Source: Kordiimonadales bacterium
GTDB taxonomy: Bacteria; Pseudomonadota; Alphaproteobacteria; Sphingomonadales; Kordiimonadaceae
Length of the DNA stretch: 64,000 bases
NCBI GenBank assembly: GCA_002401685.1
Contig: NVTU01000003.1
Location: forward strand, 53,365 to 117,364
Reading direction: 5' to 3'
Shown here: positions 31,975 to 40,757 of the stretch, piece after piece
How the letters are laid out: every line of letters begins with the position of its first letter
Numbering within the stretch: the first letter of the stretch is position 1
The notes under the pieces: model-generated
Seen by the model: the letters and a program-made list of their open reading frames with translations, nothing else
Databases searched by the model: none
Told to the model about the DNA's origin: nothing
Position numbers and translations under genes: made by a program

Positions 31975-32223
31975 ATGTCAGAAAAAAACCAAAACCTTCA
32001 GGACGTCTTCTTAAACGCCGTTCGCAAAGAAAAAAACCCGGTGACCGTATTTTTGGTTAACGGCGTAAAACTGCAGGGCGTTATTACCTGGTTCGACAAT
32101 TTTTGTGTGTTGTTGCGTCGGGACGGCCAATCTCAACTTGTATATAAGCATGCTATTTCCACAGTTATGCCGTCAGGTCCGGTTCAGTTGTTTGAACCTG
32201 CTAAAGACGGTGCCGAGGACTAA
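31975..32223 (+). CDS. hfq: RNA chaperone Hfq
   Basis: Hexameric Sm-like protein that pairs small RNAs with mRNAs. The 82-residue product has Sm1 ([21 protein letters not shown]) and Sm2 with the YKHAIST motif, a KH-type variant of the conserved YKHAISTI. The N-terminal [13 protein letters not shown] forms the proximal-face helix. The C-terminal tail is short and acidic, as in other alphaproteobacteria. It lies 2 bases upstream of hflX, the usual partner. Confidence 0.97.
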   Translation: MSEKNQNLQDVFLNAVRKEKNPVTVFLVNGVKLQGVITWFDNFCVLLRRDGQSQLVYKHAISTVMPSGPVQLFEPAKDGAED

Positions 32224-32225
32224 TT

Positions 32226-33599
32226 TTGACTGATCCTACTGACCGAGATCGTTCCGTAAATCAGCCGGGCGACGGCTGGTCAACGGGCGGCGCTGGCTAT
32301 TTCAATGACCAGGACGGGCTACAGCGCGTTTTCGTCGTTCATCCTTATTTAAAGGGCGAGCGGGCAACAGATTTGCGCCGAACGCCGGAAGCCCGGCTTG
32401 AAGAGGCGATGAGCCTTGCTGTCGCAATCGAAATTGAGTTGATCGGGGGCGAGACGATTTCTCTCCGTGCAATCAAGCCTTCGACGTACCTCGGAAAAGG
32501 AAAGCTACAGGACCTTAAGGACCTGGCGCACGATCAGGAAATTGACCTGATTGTCTTTGATTGTGATCTTTCGCCTATCCAGCAGCGAAATCTTGAGCGC
32601 GATATTGGCATTAAGGTCATTGACCGGACGGCGCTTATTCTTGAGATATTTGGCGCGAGGGCCAGCACTAAAGAAGGTGAACTGCAAGTCGAACTGGCAC
32701 ACCTTGTGTATCAGCGTAGCCGTCTTGTTCGATCTTGGACACACTTGGAACGCCAGCGCGGTGGTTCTGGGTTCATGGGCGGTCCTGGTGAGACCCAAAT
32801 TGAAAGCGATCGGCGCATCATTGCAGATAGAATTGTGCGCATTAAGCGGCAGCTCGAATCTGTTGCACGTACGCGTACATTGCACCGGAAAAACCGCCAG
32901 AAAACGCCTTATCCGATAGTGGCTTTGGTAGGGTATACGAATGCCGGGAAATCTACCCTTTTTAATAGATTGACCGGGGCGGACGTGATGGCAGAAGATG
33001 TGCTTTTCGCTACACTAGACCCCACGCTGCGCGGCCTTGATTTGCCAAGCGGGCGCAAAATTATCTTGTCGGATACGGTGGGTTTCATTTCCGAGCTACC
33101 AACAATGCTAATCGCTGCTTTCCGCGCGACGCTTGAAGAAGTGCTGGAAGCCGACGTTATTATTCATGTACGGGATGCCAACCACCCCGACCACGAAATT
33201 CAAAAGAACGATGTTCTGACAGTTCTTGAAGAGCTTGGTGTTGAGCTTGATGCTAATAATAGTGCTACGCCTATTATTGATGCAATGAACAAATCGGATT
33301 TAGTCTCAGAAGAAGCGCTCGAGAGCATGGAAGTCTATGCGGAGCGTAATTCAGACTGTATGCCGATATCGGGGGTTTCTGGATATGGGTGTGAGCGTTT
33401 GGTGCGCACGATTGATGATGTGCTTGGCCAAAAAGATCATATTCTTGAGAAACTCATTCCTTACGCGGACGGTGCGGTGCAAAGTTGGATCCATGCCAAT
33501 ACAAAAATTCTGTCGGAGGATCACGGTGCGGAAGGTGTTACGTTCAAATTTATCGTTGATCCCATTATTTGGGCTAAATTTGAAAAGCGCGACCGGTAG
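32226..33599 (+). CDS. hflX: GTPase HflX
   Basis: Ribosome-associated GTPase that splits or rescues stalled 70S ribosomes. The 457-residue product has the HflX N-terminal domain (KPSTYLGKGKLQDL, VFDCDLSPIQQRNLER), the glycine-rich linker GGSGFMGGPGETQIESDRR, and the G domain: G1 GYTNAGKSTLFNRLTG, G3 DTVGFI, G4 NKSD. The start codon is TTG at 32226, 2 bases after the hfq stop. The hfq-hflX pair is a common arrangement. Confidence 0.96.
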   Translation: MTDPTDRDRSVNQPGDGWSTGGAGYFNDQDGLQRVFVVHPYLKGERATDLRRTPEARLEEAMSLAVAIEIELIGGETISLRAIKPSTYLGKGKLQDLKDLAHDQEIDLIVFDCDLSPIQQRNLERDIGIKVIDRTALILEIFGARASTKEGELQVELAHLVYQRSRLVRSWTHLERQRGGSGFMGGPGETQIESDRRIIADRIVRIKRQLESVARTRTLHRKNRQKTPYPIVALVGYTNAGKSTLFNRLTGADVMAEDVLFATLDPTLRGLDLPSGRKIILSDTVGFISELPTMLIAAFRATLEEVLEADVIIHVRDANHPDHEIQKNDVLTVLEELGVELDANNSATPIIDAMNKSDLVSEEALESMEVYAERNSDCMPISGVSGYGCERLVRTIDDVLGQKDHILEKLIPYADGAVQSWIHANTKILSEDHGAEGVTFKFIVDPIIWAKFEKRDR

Positions 33600-33629
33600 A
33601 TCGTTTTAGGTGAGAAAGCATTAAACGGT

Positions 33630-33654
33630 GCCAGTGCCTCGATGGGGCGCTGGC
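33630..33654. terminator. bidirectional hairpin between hflX and mazG
   Basis: GCCAGTGCC (33630-33638) pairs with GGCGCTGGC (33646-33654), with one wobble and a 7-base loop. It sits between two convergent genes, 31 bases after hflX and just before the mazG stop, so it can serve both strands. No long T run follows on either side. Confidence 0.6.
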
Positions 33655-33660
33655 CTTAAC

Positions 33661-34476
33661 TTATCGGTCGGACTTTTCATCGCTCTTTACTTCATCCCAT
33701 AAGGCGTCCATCTCTGCTAAATCGGACTGTTCTGGCGATTTTCCTTTAGCCCGCAGCTTTTCCTCAACGCCCTTAAATCGGCGTTCAAACTTCCGGTTAG
33801 CGCTACGCAAGCAGGTCTCGGGCTCAATATTTAGGTGACGAGCCAAGTTTGTCATCACAAACAGCAAGTCACCAAATTCTTCTTCAACCCGGCTGGCATC
33901 GGCACCAGACCTAACTTCCACAAGAAGCTCTGAGCATTCTTCCTGAATTTTTTCGATTACTTGCTCTGTTTCGGGCCAATCGAACCCAACACGTGCTGCG
34001 CGGTTCTGTAATTTCACCGACCGAAGGAGGGCGGGTAGGCCGCTGGTGACACCGTCGAGTGCGGAAGGAGCTTTCCCTGTAGACGCTGCTTTTGCGGCGC
34101 GCTCGGCGGCTTTGTGTTCTTCCCAGGCGGTAATTTGCGCTTCCGCGTCTTCAACTGTAGTATCCCCAAACACATGAGGATGCCGCCGCACCATCTTCTC
34201 AGACACATTTTGCACAACGTCAGCAAAGGAAAAGGCATTTTCTTCTTTGGCCATTTGCGCGTGAAAGACGGTTTGGAATAATAAATCGCCTAGTTCGTCC
34301 TTTAAACTGACCATATCATTGTTCTCTATGGCCTCTTCCACCTCATACGCTTCTTCAATTGTATAAGGCGCAATTGTCTTGAAAGATTGCTCAACATCCC
34401 ATGGGCAGCCGTTCGTAGGGTCCCTCAACCTATTCATGATGTCCAAAAGGTCATTGATATCATACTGTTTGGTCAT
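33661..34476 (-). CDS. mazG: nucleoside triphosphate pyrophosphohydrolase MazG
   Basis: Hydrolyses non-canonical or excess NTPs to NMPs. The product has two MazG domains in tandem: the first near residues 10-115 with GCPWDVEQSFKTI, EEAYEVEEAI and KDELGDLLFQ, the second near 145-255 with EECSELLVEV and EEEFGDLLFV. The EExxE...ExxD metal-binding pattern is kept in both. I choose the ATG at 34476 (MTKQYDINDLLDIM) because an upstream in-frame start at 34503 adds residues not seen in the family. It is convergent with hflX. Confidence 0.95.
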   Translation of the reverse strand: MTKQYDINDLLDIMNRLRDPTNGCPWDVEQSFKTIAPYTIEEAYEVEEAIENNDMVSLKDELGDLLFQTVFHAQMAKEENAFSFADVVQNVSEKMVRRHPHVFGDTTVEDAEAQITAWEEHKAAERAAKAASTGKAPSALDGVTSGLPALLRSVKLQNRAARVGFDWPETEQVIEKIQEECSELLVEVRSGADASRVEEEFGDLLFVMTNLARHLNIEPETCLRSANRKFERRFKGVEEKLRAKGKSPEQSDLAEMDALWDEVKSDEKSDR

Positions 34477-34560
34477 AATGATAAGCCATAATCTATGTTG
34501 CAATTGATCCGAATTTTAGGTCATATTCAGGCTTGGTCAAGTAATTGTGGAACAAGTCTT

Positions 34561-35511
34561 ATGATAAAAACTCTCGGCGCTCTAATCATTTCATGTCTCA
34601 CATGGGCCGCTGCCGTTGCTGAAGATATTCCGCCGCCCCGTGCTTCCGACGTGCGGTACCATATTGAAATTCCGAAAGGCGGTTTGCCGGCTTTTCTAAA
34701 ATGGCAGCCGATGCGCATTCCGATGATTAGTCATCACCGCTCTGGCCCTTCAAAGGGGTTCCCTGAAAACGCGATCGAAACTATGGATCATGTTTTAGCG
34801 TATGGTCCGGGCATGATGGAAATAGATGTTGCGACTTTGGCTGACGGCACCATGATCTTGATGCACGATGATACATTTAACCGTACCACCACAGGGGAAG
34901 GGCTTGTTTCATTGGCTTCATGGGAAAGTGTTTCCAAGTTTAAGCTGATCGATGATGTGGGGTCCGTAACGGATTTTGCAGTTCCAACGTTGGAAGCTGC
35001 GCTTCGGTGGACAATCGGTAGAGCGATTCTTACCTTAGATATTAAGCGAGGGACTGACTTTGCGAAAGTGGCTGCGCTGGTGGCAAAAACCGGTGCTGAC
35101 GACTATGTTGTTGCAATTGCCTACACACTAGATCAAGCAAAAGAATTTCACGCCGCTGCGCCCACTATGCCCATCACCATTACCATGCGGAATGATGATG
35201 AAATTGCTGCTGTACTCGCGAGCGGCATACCTTCTGAACTTGTTGTTGCATGGACAGGTACCGAGAGATTGCCTTCAGACCACTACCAAGCACTGCATGA
35301 CAAAGGGTGGCGTGTTATTATGGGCACGCTCGGAGGCGCCCGTTCTATTGATACACAGATAGCCGCGAATGATAACGATAAGCGGTACTTGTCTATCTAT
35401 AATCAGGGTGTGGATGTTATAGCCACCGACCGTTTTTGGGCAGTGCAGAGGCAAATACAGAATCCAAACTTCTTCTTATTCACCAAGAAACAGGCTGTCT
35501 CAGCGGAGTAA
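34561..35511 (+). CDS. glycerophosphodiester phosphodiesterase family protein, exported
   Basis: Hydrolyses glycerophosphodiesters released from phospholipids to glycerol 3-phosphate and an alcohol (family knowledge). From ATG 34561 the 316-residue product has a signal peptide (MIKTLGALIISCLTWAAAVA-E, cut near residue 20) and a TIM-barrel GDPD domain: SHHRSGPSKGFPENAIE with the catalytic His-Arg and Glu, MEIDVATLADGTMILMHDD with the metal-binding Glu/Asp and second His. An upstream start at 34495 would hide the signal peptide, so it is rejected. It is divergent from mazG and may be transcribed separately from the next two genes. Confidence 0.88.
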   Translation: MIKTLGALIISCLTWAAAVAEDIPPPRASDVRYHIEIPKGGLPAFLKWQPMRIPMISHHRSGPSKGFPENAIETMDHVLAYGPGMMEIDVATLADGTMILMHDDTFNRTTTGEGLVSLASWESVSKFKLIDDVGSVTDFAVPTLEAALRWTIGRAILTLDIKRGTDFAKVAALVAKTGADDYVVAIAYTLDQAKEFHAAAPTMPITITMRNDDEIAAVLASGIPSELVVAWTGTERLPSDHYQALHDKGWRVIMGTLGGARSIDTQIAANDNDKRYLSIYNQGVDVIATDRFWAVQRQIQNPNFFLFTKKQAVSAE

Positions 35512-35706
35512 CGATACCGTTGAGTCGCCCGGTGTGCGGCTAAACACATGATCTGGCGGTCAAAAATAAGTGTCCATTGCGTTACCGAGGCTGGTCAGGT
35601 AAAGATGCAGGTTGAAGTTCAGCCAATTTGCTAATAATCCGTGGGGCTCGGGGGCAAATTACGGTGGACTACGGTGTTGTTGTCACCGGGGGAAGGAAAG
35701 TTTTGT

Positions 35707-36597
35707 ATGGCCATGTTTGATAGTTCGGCTAATGAGTTCGCGGGCGATCCTGCCACAACCACTGATTCGAAGACTAGGACAGGTGACTTTACTGCCATTG
35801 TTCTCGCTGGATCACGTTCCACCAATGACCCTGTCGCTTCGGTTTTTGGTGCGCGTTATAAAGCATTGGTGCCCATCTGCGGTAAGCCAATGATTGAACG
35901 TGTGGTTGAAGCCCTAATTGGGTCTTCTTCTGTAAAAAGAATTGTAATTGTTTTTGAGTGTGAAAAATCACTTTATGCGTCGTGCCCTGACTTTAAAACA
36001 TTGGCTGAGCAGATCGATATCTCTGTTGTTGCTTGTCGCGACTCAATTTGCCGCAGCGTAAGTGGTGCCATGGAAGCATCGGGTGCTGAGTGGCCTTATC
36101 TTGTTACTACAGCTGATCATGCACTTTTGACGCCTCAGATCGTGAACGAGTTTTGTGACAATGCCAGAGGCCAAAGTGATATGGCCATTGGTCTTGTTGA
36201 GAAGAAATATCTTGACGAGAAGCATCCTAATTCTAAGCGCACGTACCTCCCGTTTCGTGAAACAAAGCTTTCAGGCGCCAATCTTTTTGCCTTTATGAGC
36301 CCGAAGACAGTTAAGGCGATCGAATTTTGGGGATCAATTGAACAGCAACGCAAGAAGCCTTGGCGGCTTTTCGCGCAGTTCGGGTTCTTGAATCTGGTTA
36401 ATCTACTGTTGAAGCGTTTGACTGTTGATCAAGCTTTTGAGAAAGCATCTGAGCGGCTTGGTTTGACGGTACGTGCTATTCGGTTGCCGTTTGCTGAAGC
36501 TGCGATCGATGTAGATTCACCGAAAGATTTTGCACAGGTTACTGAGATTTTGAAGAACCGCGCGCAAGTGCTGGTTGCTTCTGCGACATCTGCCTAA
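35707..36597 (+). CDS. MobA-like nucleotidyltransferase
   Basis: From ATG 35707 the product has 296 residues with a nucleotidyltransferase fold: the opening TAIVLAGSRSTNDPV in place of the usual LAGGxGxR loop, KALVPICGKPMIERVVEAL, and the metal-site region TTADHALLTPQIV where related enzymes have an Asp pair (here Asp-His). The family transfers NMP groups from CTP, GTP or UTP to phosphorylated acceptors. The altered glycine loop means the nucleotide and acceptor cannot be named. It is 133 bases upstream of the oxygenase/ATP-grasp fusion gene, same strand, with a hairpin between them. Confidence 0.75.
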   Translation: MAMFDSSANEFAGDPATTTDSKTRTGDFTAIVLAGSRSTNDPVASVFGARYKALVPICGKPMIERVVEALIGSSSVKRIVIVFECEKSLYASCPDFKTLAEQIDISVVACRDSICRSVSGAMEASGAEWPYLVTTADHALLTPQIVNEFCDNARGQSDMAIGLVEKKYLDEKHPNSKRTYLPFRETKLSGANLFAFMSPKTVKAIEFWGSIEQQRKKPWRLFAQFGFLNLVNLLLKRLTVDQAFEKASERLGLTVRAIRLPFAEAAIDVDSPKDFAQVTEILKNRAQVLVASATSA

Positions 36598-36613
36598 ATT
36601 TCCTTAATCCATT

Positions 36614-36642
36614 ACCCCTTTGGTTTGTTTAGCTAAAGGGGT
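36614..36642 (+). terminator. hairpin between the nucleotidyltransferase and the fusion gene
   Basis: ACCCCTTT (36614-36621) pairs with AAAGGGGT (36635-36642) across a 13-base loop, 17 bases after the stop codon. The T run after it is weak, so it may end the transcript only partly. Confidence 0.45.
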
Positions 36643-36729
36643 GCATTCCTGTGCGTGTTTTGTTGGCAAGTCGTTGCCTCTGCACGGAAAACCCCTTAGG
36701 GTGGGTAACAATTAGTCGCTTACCCCTAG

Positions 36730-38928
36730 GTGAATTTCTTGGCAGTGCCCGCTCTCAATATTTTGGACTTCTATCATAATGGTTCGGCGAATATGCCTAT
36801 GCTCGCGTGGCGTATTGCTCAGGCCCTTTCGAAGCCACCTTATTTTGTGAAATTATCTGGCCTGACTGTCACCGCCGCATCCGATGATTTTTTGCAAATC
36901 ATTGAGCATATGGGCCGCAAGAGCGCGCATACATTAGCGGTAAAGTTCAAGAAAACATCGCACACTGATGTTATGATTAATACGGGCCAAGCTGCTAAGC
37001 AGCGGGCGGTTACAGCTTACAGCCGCACAAACCTGGCTCTAAAGCCCCACACTGACAGCAGTTATCTGCCTGTTCCGCATGAGTTTGTTGGGTTTTTGTG
37101 TATTACAGCCGCGGAATCTGGAGGCCATAATACGGTGGCAGTGGCAGACGATATCATTGCCCGTTTAAGGCCGGAAACAGTGCGGCTGTTGCAGGAAACG
37201 GTTTACCCATTCGGTCGCGGTGATCATGCAGTTGTGTCTCGCACAGCCCCGTTTGAAATTCGGTATTACCGCGGTCAGATTGATCATGCTTTTACACGCG
37301 GTGCTAGTCTTGATACTTGCTACCTACAGGCGCTTGATGAACTTGACGCTGTTTTGGATCTGGAAGCCAATGAAACCAAGTTCATGTTGGCGTGTGGCGA
37401 GGCGTTGCTGCTGAATAACAGGCGTGCGCTTCACGGGCGGTCGGGTTTTGAAGAAGGCAGCAGCCGATATTTTATTAGGCTACGCCAGTTTATGGACCTA
37501 GATCGCCTGGCCGTGATGAGCCCTTCATGGGGTAACCGGATTGCATCAGTGTTTAGCCGGAGAAAGCCAGGACGTCTTGCAATAGAACGACACGACATTA
37601 AAGAGGCTGGAGCTCAACAGGCAGTTCGGTCTTCGGCCGCTTCGGGAATGTTGGAGAATTACGAATATCTGCTTCAGGGTGATGTCGCCGATGCGGATAT
37701 CATCGATGCAGGACGGAGCACTTTGCGGGCTGGACGTTTTATTGAAGCAAGGCGGTTGTTCGAGAGAGCCCTTGAGCAAGATGATCAGAATATTTCGGTT
37801 AAATTTTCGCTGTCGGCGATCTATCAGTATCTAGGTGACGAGGCGGGATCAGAACAATTGCGCCAGAGAATAGCGCATCAGTCACCGTTCAACGGTACAT
37901 TCACCAACACCGATGTGCCGAAAGTTCTTAGAGTTCGCGGTCTGAAGGATATCAAATATACCCTTATGAAAGGGAAACGAGGTTATAAAGAGACCCTTCA
38001 GAGGGGCCATTTTTCCTTGAAGGAGCTCTGCAATCTCCGTGACTATGAAACAGTGATGTTGAGTATTTTTGATGAAGAGGAAGATCATGTGCTTTCCTCT
38101 GATCACTTGCCGGATTTGATATTAAATACAATGTCTTGTGGTGATCGGATGCGAGGCGCGCTTACTGCACTAGATAGGTTGAGCCGCAAATACCCGGACA
38201 TACCGATTATCAACAAGCCGGCTTTGGTTATTGCGACTAACCGCGCGGAAAATGCCGTTCGTCTTGATGCAATTGACGGGGTTATTTGCCCTAAGACGCT
38301 GCTTTTCACGTGGCATGGCGGCTGTGCAGCCAAGATGGCACAGGAAGTGATAGGCCAAGGATTTGAGTTCCCCATCATCTTACGGCCTATGGGCACGCAC
38401 ACGGGAAGCGGCGTAAAATTGGTGCACAGTACCCGTGAGGCTGAGAGTTTTTTCAATGCAGCTCCTGTGGGCGATGAATATTACGCCATTCAGTACCGGG
38501 ATTTGTCTGATAAGCGGGGGCTTTTCGCCAAAACACGTTTGTTTTTTATAGATGGCACTTGTTTTCCTGTGGCTAGCCTCATGCACAACGGTTGGAATGT
38601 GCATTCAGGGGACCGCTACAGTGTGATGGATAAAAATATGTTTATGCGGGATAAGGAAGAAGCCTTTTTGGCAGACATGCCCACCGCATTTGGTGACAAA
38701 GCGGTAAAAGCCCTAGCTAAGGTTTATGACACTGTTAAATTGGATTTCTTCGGTGTTGATTTGATGCAGCTGCCGGATGGAAATCTCTTTGTCTTCGAGT
38801 GCAATGCTGCGATGCGGCATAATTATGATCACGTGAAATCCTTTCCGTATACACGTCCACATTTGCAAAACATCTCAAAGGCTTTTGAAACAATGATACA
38901 GCAGCGCGTGGGTATTCTCGACGCTTAG
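36730..38928 (+). CDS. three-part protein: TauD-type Fe(II)/2-oxoglutarate oxygenase, TPR-like repeats, ATP-grasp ligase
   Basis: 732 residues and three visible parts. Residues about 20-260 are a TauD/TfdA-like oxygenase with the iron triad His107, Asp109 (LKPHTDSSY) and His235 (NRRALHGRSGF), and Arg residues near 250 for 2-oxoglutarate. Residues about 310-375 form one or two TPR-like repeats (AGRFIEARRLFERALEQDD). Residues about 395-725 resemble an ATP-grasp enzyme: pre-domain with IPIINKPALVIATNRAENA, then PIILRPMGTHTGSGVKLV, and metal ligands in DFFGVDLMQLPDGNLFVFECNAA. One chain could thus hydroxylate and ligate an amino-acid or peptide substrate. The start is GTG at 36730; ATG 36793 is an alternative. 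No homolog with known product comes to mind. Confidence 0.75.
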   Translation: MNFLAVPALNILDFYHNGSANMPMLAWRIAQALSKPPYFVKLSGLTVTAASDDFLQIIEHMGRKSAHTLAVKFKKTSHTDVMINTGQAAKQRAVTAYSRTNLALKPHTDSSYLPVPHEFVGFLCITAAESGGHNTVAVADDIIARLRPETVRLLQETVYPFGRGDHAVVSRTAPFEIRYYRGQIDHAFTRGASLDTCYLQALDELDAVLDLEANETKFMLACGEALLLNNRRALHGRSGFEEGSSRYFIRLRQFMDLDRLAVMSPSWGNRIASVFSRRKPGRLAIERHDIKEAGAQQAVRSSAASGMLENYEYLLQGDVADADIIDAGRSTLRAGRFIEARRLFERALEQDDQNISVKFSLSAIYQYLGDEAGSEQLRQRIAHQSPFNGTFTNTDVPKVLRVRGLKDIKYTLMKGKRGYKETLQRGHFSLKELCNLRDYETVMLSIFDEEEDHVLSSDHLPDLILNTMSCGDRMRGALTALDRLSRKYPDIPIINKPALVIATNRAENAVRLDAIDGVICPKTLLFTWHGGCAAKMAQEVIGQGFEFPIILRPMGTHTGSGVKLVHSTREAESFFNAAPVGDEYYAIQYRDLSDKRGLFAKTRLFFIDGTCFPVASLMHNGWNVHSGDRYSVMDKNMFMRDKEEAFLADMPTAFGDKAVKALAKVYDTVKLDFFGVDLMQLPDGNLFVFECNAAMRHNYDHVKSFPYTRPHLQNISKAFETMIQQRVGILDA

Positions 38929-39211
38929 CTGGCATTGAGGATCGTCATTGTTCCGGTGCCGTAATTAGCTTTTAGTCCTTAATAATCCTATCGTGTTTTC
39001 AACGGCGTTCCTGAATAGCTAGTTTGTTCTAGCCGGGGGGCTTGAACTCACACCCTTGGCGTTACTTGTTAATGATTTGGCGCGATTGAATAAGTATTTC
39101 CTGCTCGTTGTTTCTAAGGTAACGTTAGTTGTTATGATTGCGGCGTGAGCGGCCTGTTGGTGCTTTGCGCTGGTAGTTCATTATGCGGAATAAACGGGAA
39201 GGTTTGTAGGA
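38929..39211. other. intergenic region before the catabolic cluster
   Basis: 283 bases with no convincing gene, hairpin or RNA. It separates the ATP-grasp fusion gene from the acyl-CoA synthetase, and it must hold the promoter of the catabolic genes. I cannot place it. Confidence 0.3.
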
Positions 39212-40756
39212 ATGATGAATAGGTCAGCCCCAAAAGCGATCGACTGGATAGCGCATCACGCGGTTTTAAACCCAGAAAAATGCGCCACAATTGATATTGC
39301 AAGTGGCCGCAGGCATTCATACGGCTTTATGCATGACAGGGTAGGCAGGCTTGCGACTTATTTAAAGTCTCTCGGCGTTGCCCCTGGTGATCGAGTTGGG
39401 TTTTTGGCCGCTAACAGCACGGATATTCTCGATATTATATTTGCTACATGGCGTATTGGCGGTATTTCCCTAGCGCTAAATTTCCGGCTAACCGCTACAG
39501 AACTTGAATATATTGTGTCGGACGCAGGGGCGGACGTTCTGCTTTATGACGTCGAATTTCAGGAAACTATTGAAGCACTGAGGCCTTTGGTGGCGGTGGA
39601 ACATTATGTTGCTCTTGATGGTCTTGGCGGAGCCTCTGAATTCGAAAGTGCTATTCGCGACAATGACGCCTTCACGGGAACTTTCGACCAGACAATGGAC
39701 GATCAGTGCATGCTAATGTATTCGTCTGGCACAACGGGCCGGCCTAAAGGTGTTATCGTTACTTACGGCATGCTATTTTACTCGTTCGTGAACGGTGTAG
39801 GGCCTGCCCGAGGAACAGCAGATGGGGTCTGGCTCTCTGTTATGCCGCTTTTTCATATTGGCGGACTGAATGTATCCTGCCTGCCAGCTTTGTGGATCGG
39901 CGGTACCACAGCCGTGATGCGCGTTTTTGATCCTGGCGACATGCTAGATAATTTTGATAATCCAGATCTAGGCATCACACATACTATTGGTGTGCCGGCC
40001 ATGTATAACGCGATGCGGATGCATGCGAAGGCCAAGACCACAGATTTCTCCCGTATGGTAACTGTGCTTGCTGGCGGTGCAAGCGTGCCGCAGGAACTGG
40101 TGGAATGGTGGGCTGAGCAGGGGCTAACCCTGCAGGATGGCTACGGCATGACGGAATCTGCGGCGTCTAACTGTATTAATTTACATGGCGGTAAGCTTGG
40201 CACCTCGGGTAAAGCACTCGCACACACTGAGATGCGTGTTGTAGGCCCTAACGGTAAGGAACTTCCCGCTGGCGAGGCCGGTGAACTATGGATGCGAGGG
40301 CCCGTAATTACACCCGGATACTGGAATAACGAAGAGGCAAACAAAAAGGCATTTCAGGACGGCTGGTTTAAGTCAGGCGATATCGCACGCTGCGACGCTG
40401 AAGGCTATATAACCATCGAGGACCGTTCCAGCGATATGTATATATCTGGCGGCGAAAACGTCTATCCAGCTGAGGTTGAAGGTGTTTTGTCTGGCATGGA
40501 TGCTATTGCTGAAGTAGCGGTGATAGGTGTTGACGATGAACGATGGGGCGAAACAGGATGCGTAGTGGCTGTTCTCAGAGATGGGGCTAAGCTGAATATT
40601 AGCGAAATCCGCGCACACTGTGTATCGTCACTAGCGAAATTCAAACATCCAAACCACATCGTTGTTCTTGATACCTTACCGCGAAACGCGACAGGAAAAG
40701 TTAAAAAGTTTGAGCTGCGAAAAAGCATCCCCGGCATGTTAAACCGGGAGAGCTAA
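39212..40756 (+). CDS. acyl-CoA synthetase (class I adenylate-forming enzyme)
   Basis: Activates a carboxylic acid to its CoA thioester by way of an acyl-AMP. The 514-residue product shows A3 LMYSSGTTGRPKGV, A5 QDGYGMTESA, A7/A8 WFKSGDIARCDAEGYITIEDR and SDMYISGGENVYPAEVE, and the A10 Lys in PRNATGKVKKFEL. The chain has no carrier-protein domain, so it is a free-standing ligase. Substrate is inferred from its neighbours: a branched acyl chain. It is one of two such genes in the cluster and lies 1 base before the AraC-type regulator gene. Confidence 0.9.
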   Translation: MMNRSAPKAIDWIAHHAVLNPEKCATIDIASGRRHSYGFMHDRVGRLATYLKSLGVAPGDRVGFLAANSTDILDIIFATWRIGGISLALNFRLTATELEYIVSDAGADVLLYDVEFQETIEALRPLVAVEHYVALDGLGGASEFESAIRDNDAFTGTFDQTMDDQCMLMYSSGTTGRPKGVIVTYGMLFYSFVNGVGPARGTADGVWLSVMPLFHIGGLNVSCLPALWIGGTTAVMRVFDPGDMLDNFDNPDLGITHTIGVPAMYNAMRMHAKAKTTDFSRMVTVLAGGASVPQELVEWWAEQGLTLQDGYGMTESAASNCINLHGGKLGTSGKALAHTEMRVVGPNGKELPAGEAGELWMRGPVITPGYWNNEEANKKAFQDGWFKSGDIARCDAEGYITIEDRSSDMYISGGENVYPAEVEGVLSGMDAIAEVAVIGVDDERWGETGCVVAVLRDGAKLNISEIRAHCVSSLAKFKHPNHIVVLDTLPRNATGKVKKFELRKSIPGMLNRES

Positions 40757-40757
40757 G

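Noticed and set aside
36664..36680. TTGGCAAGTCGTTGCCT looks like a sigma-54 promoter before the fusion gene
   Set aside because: The distance between the GG and GC elements is one base short of the required spacing, and the -24 box is imperfect.
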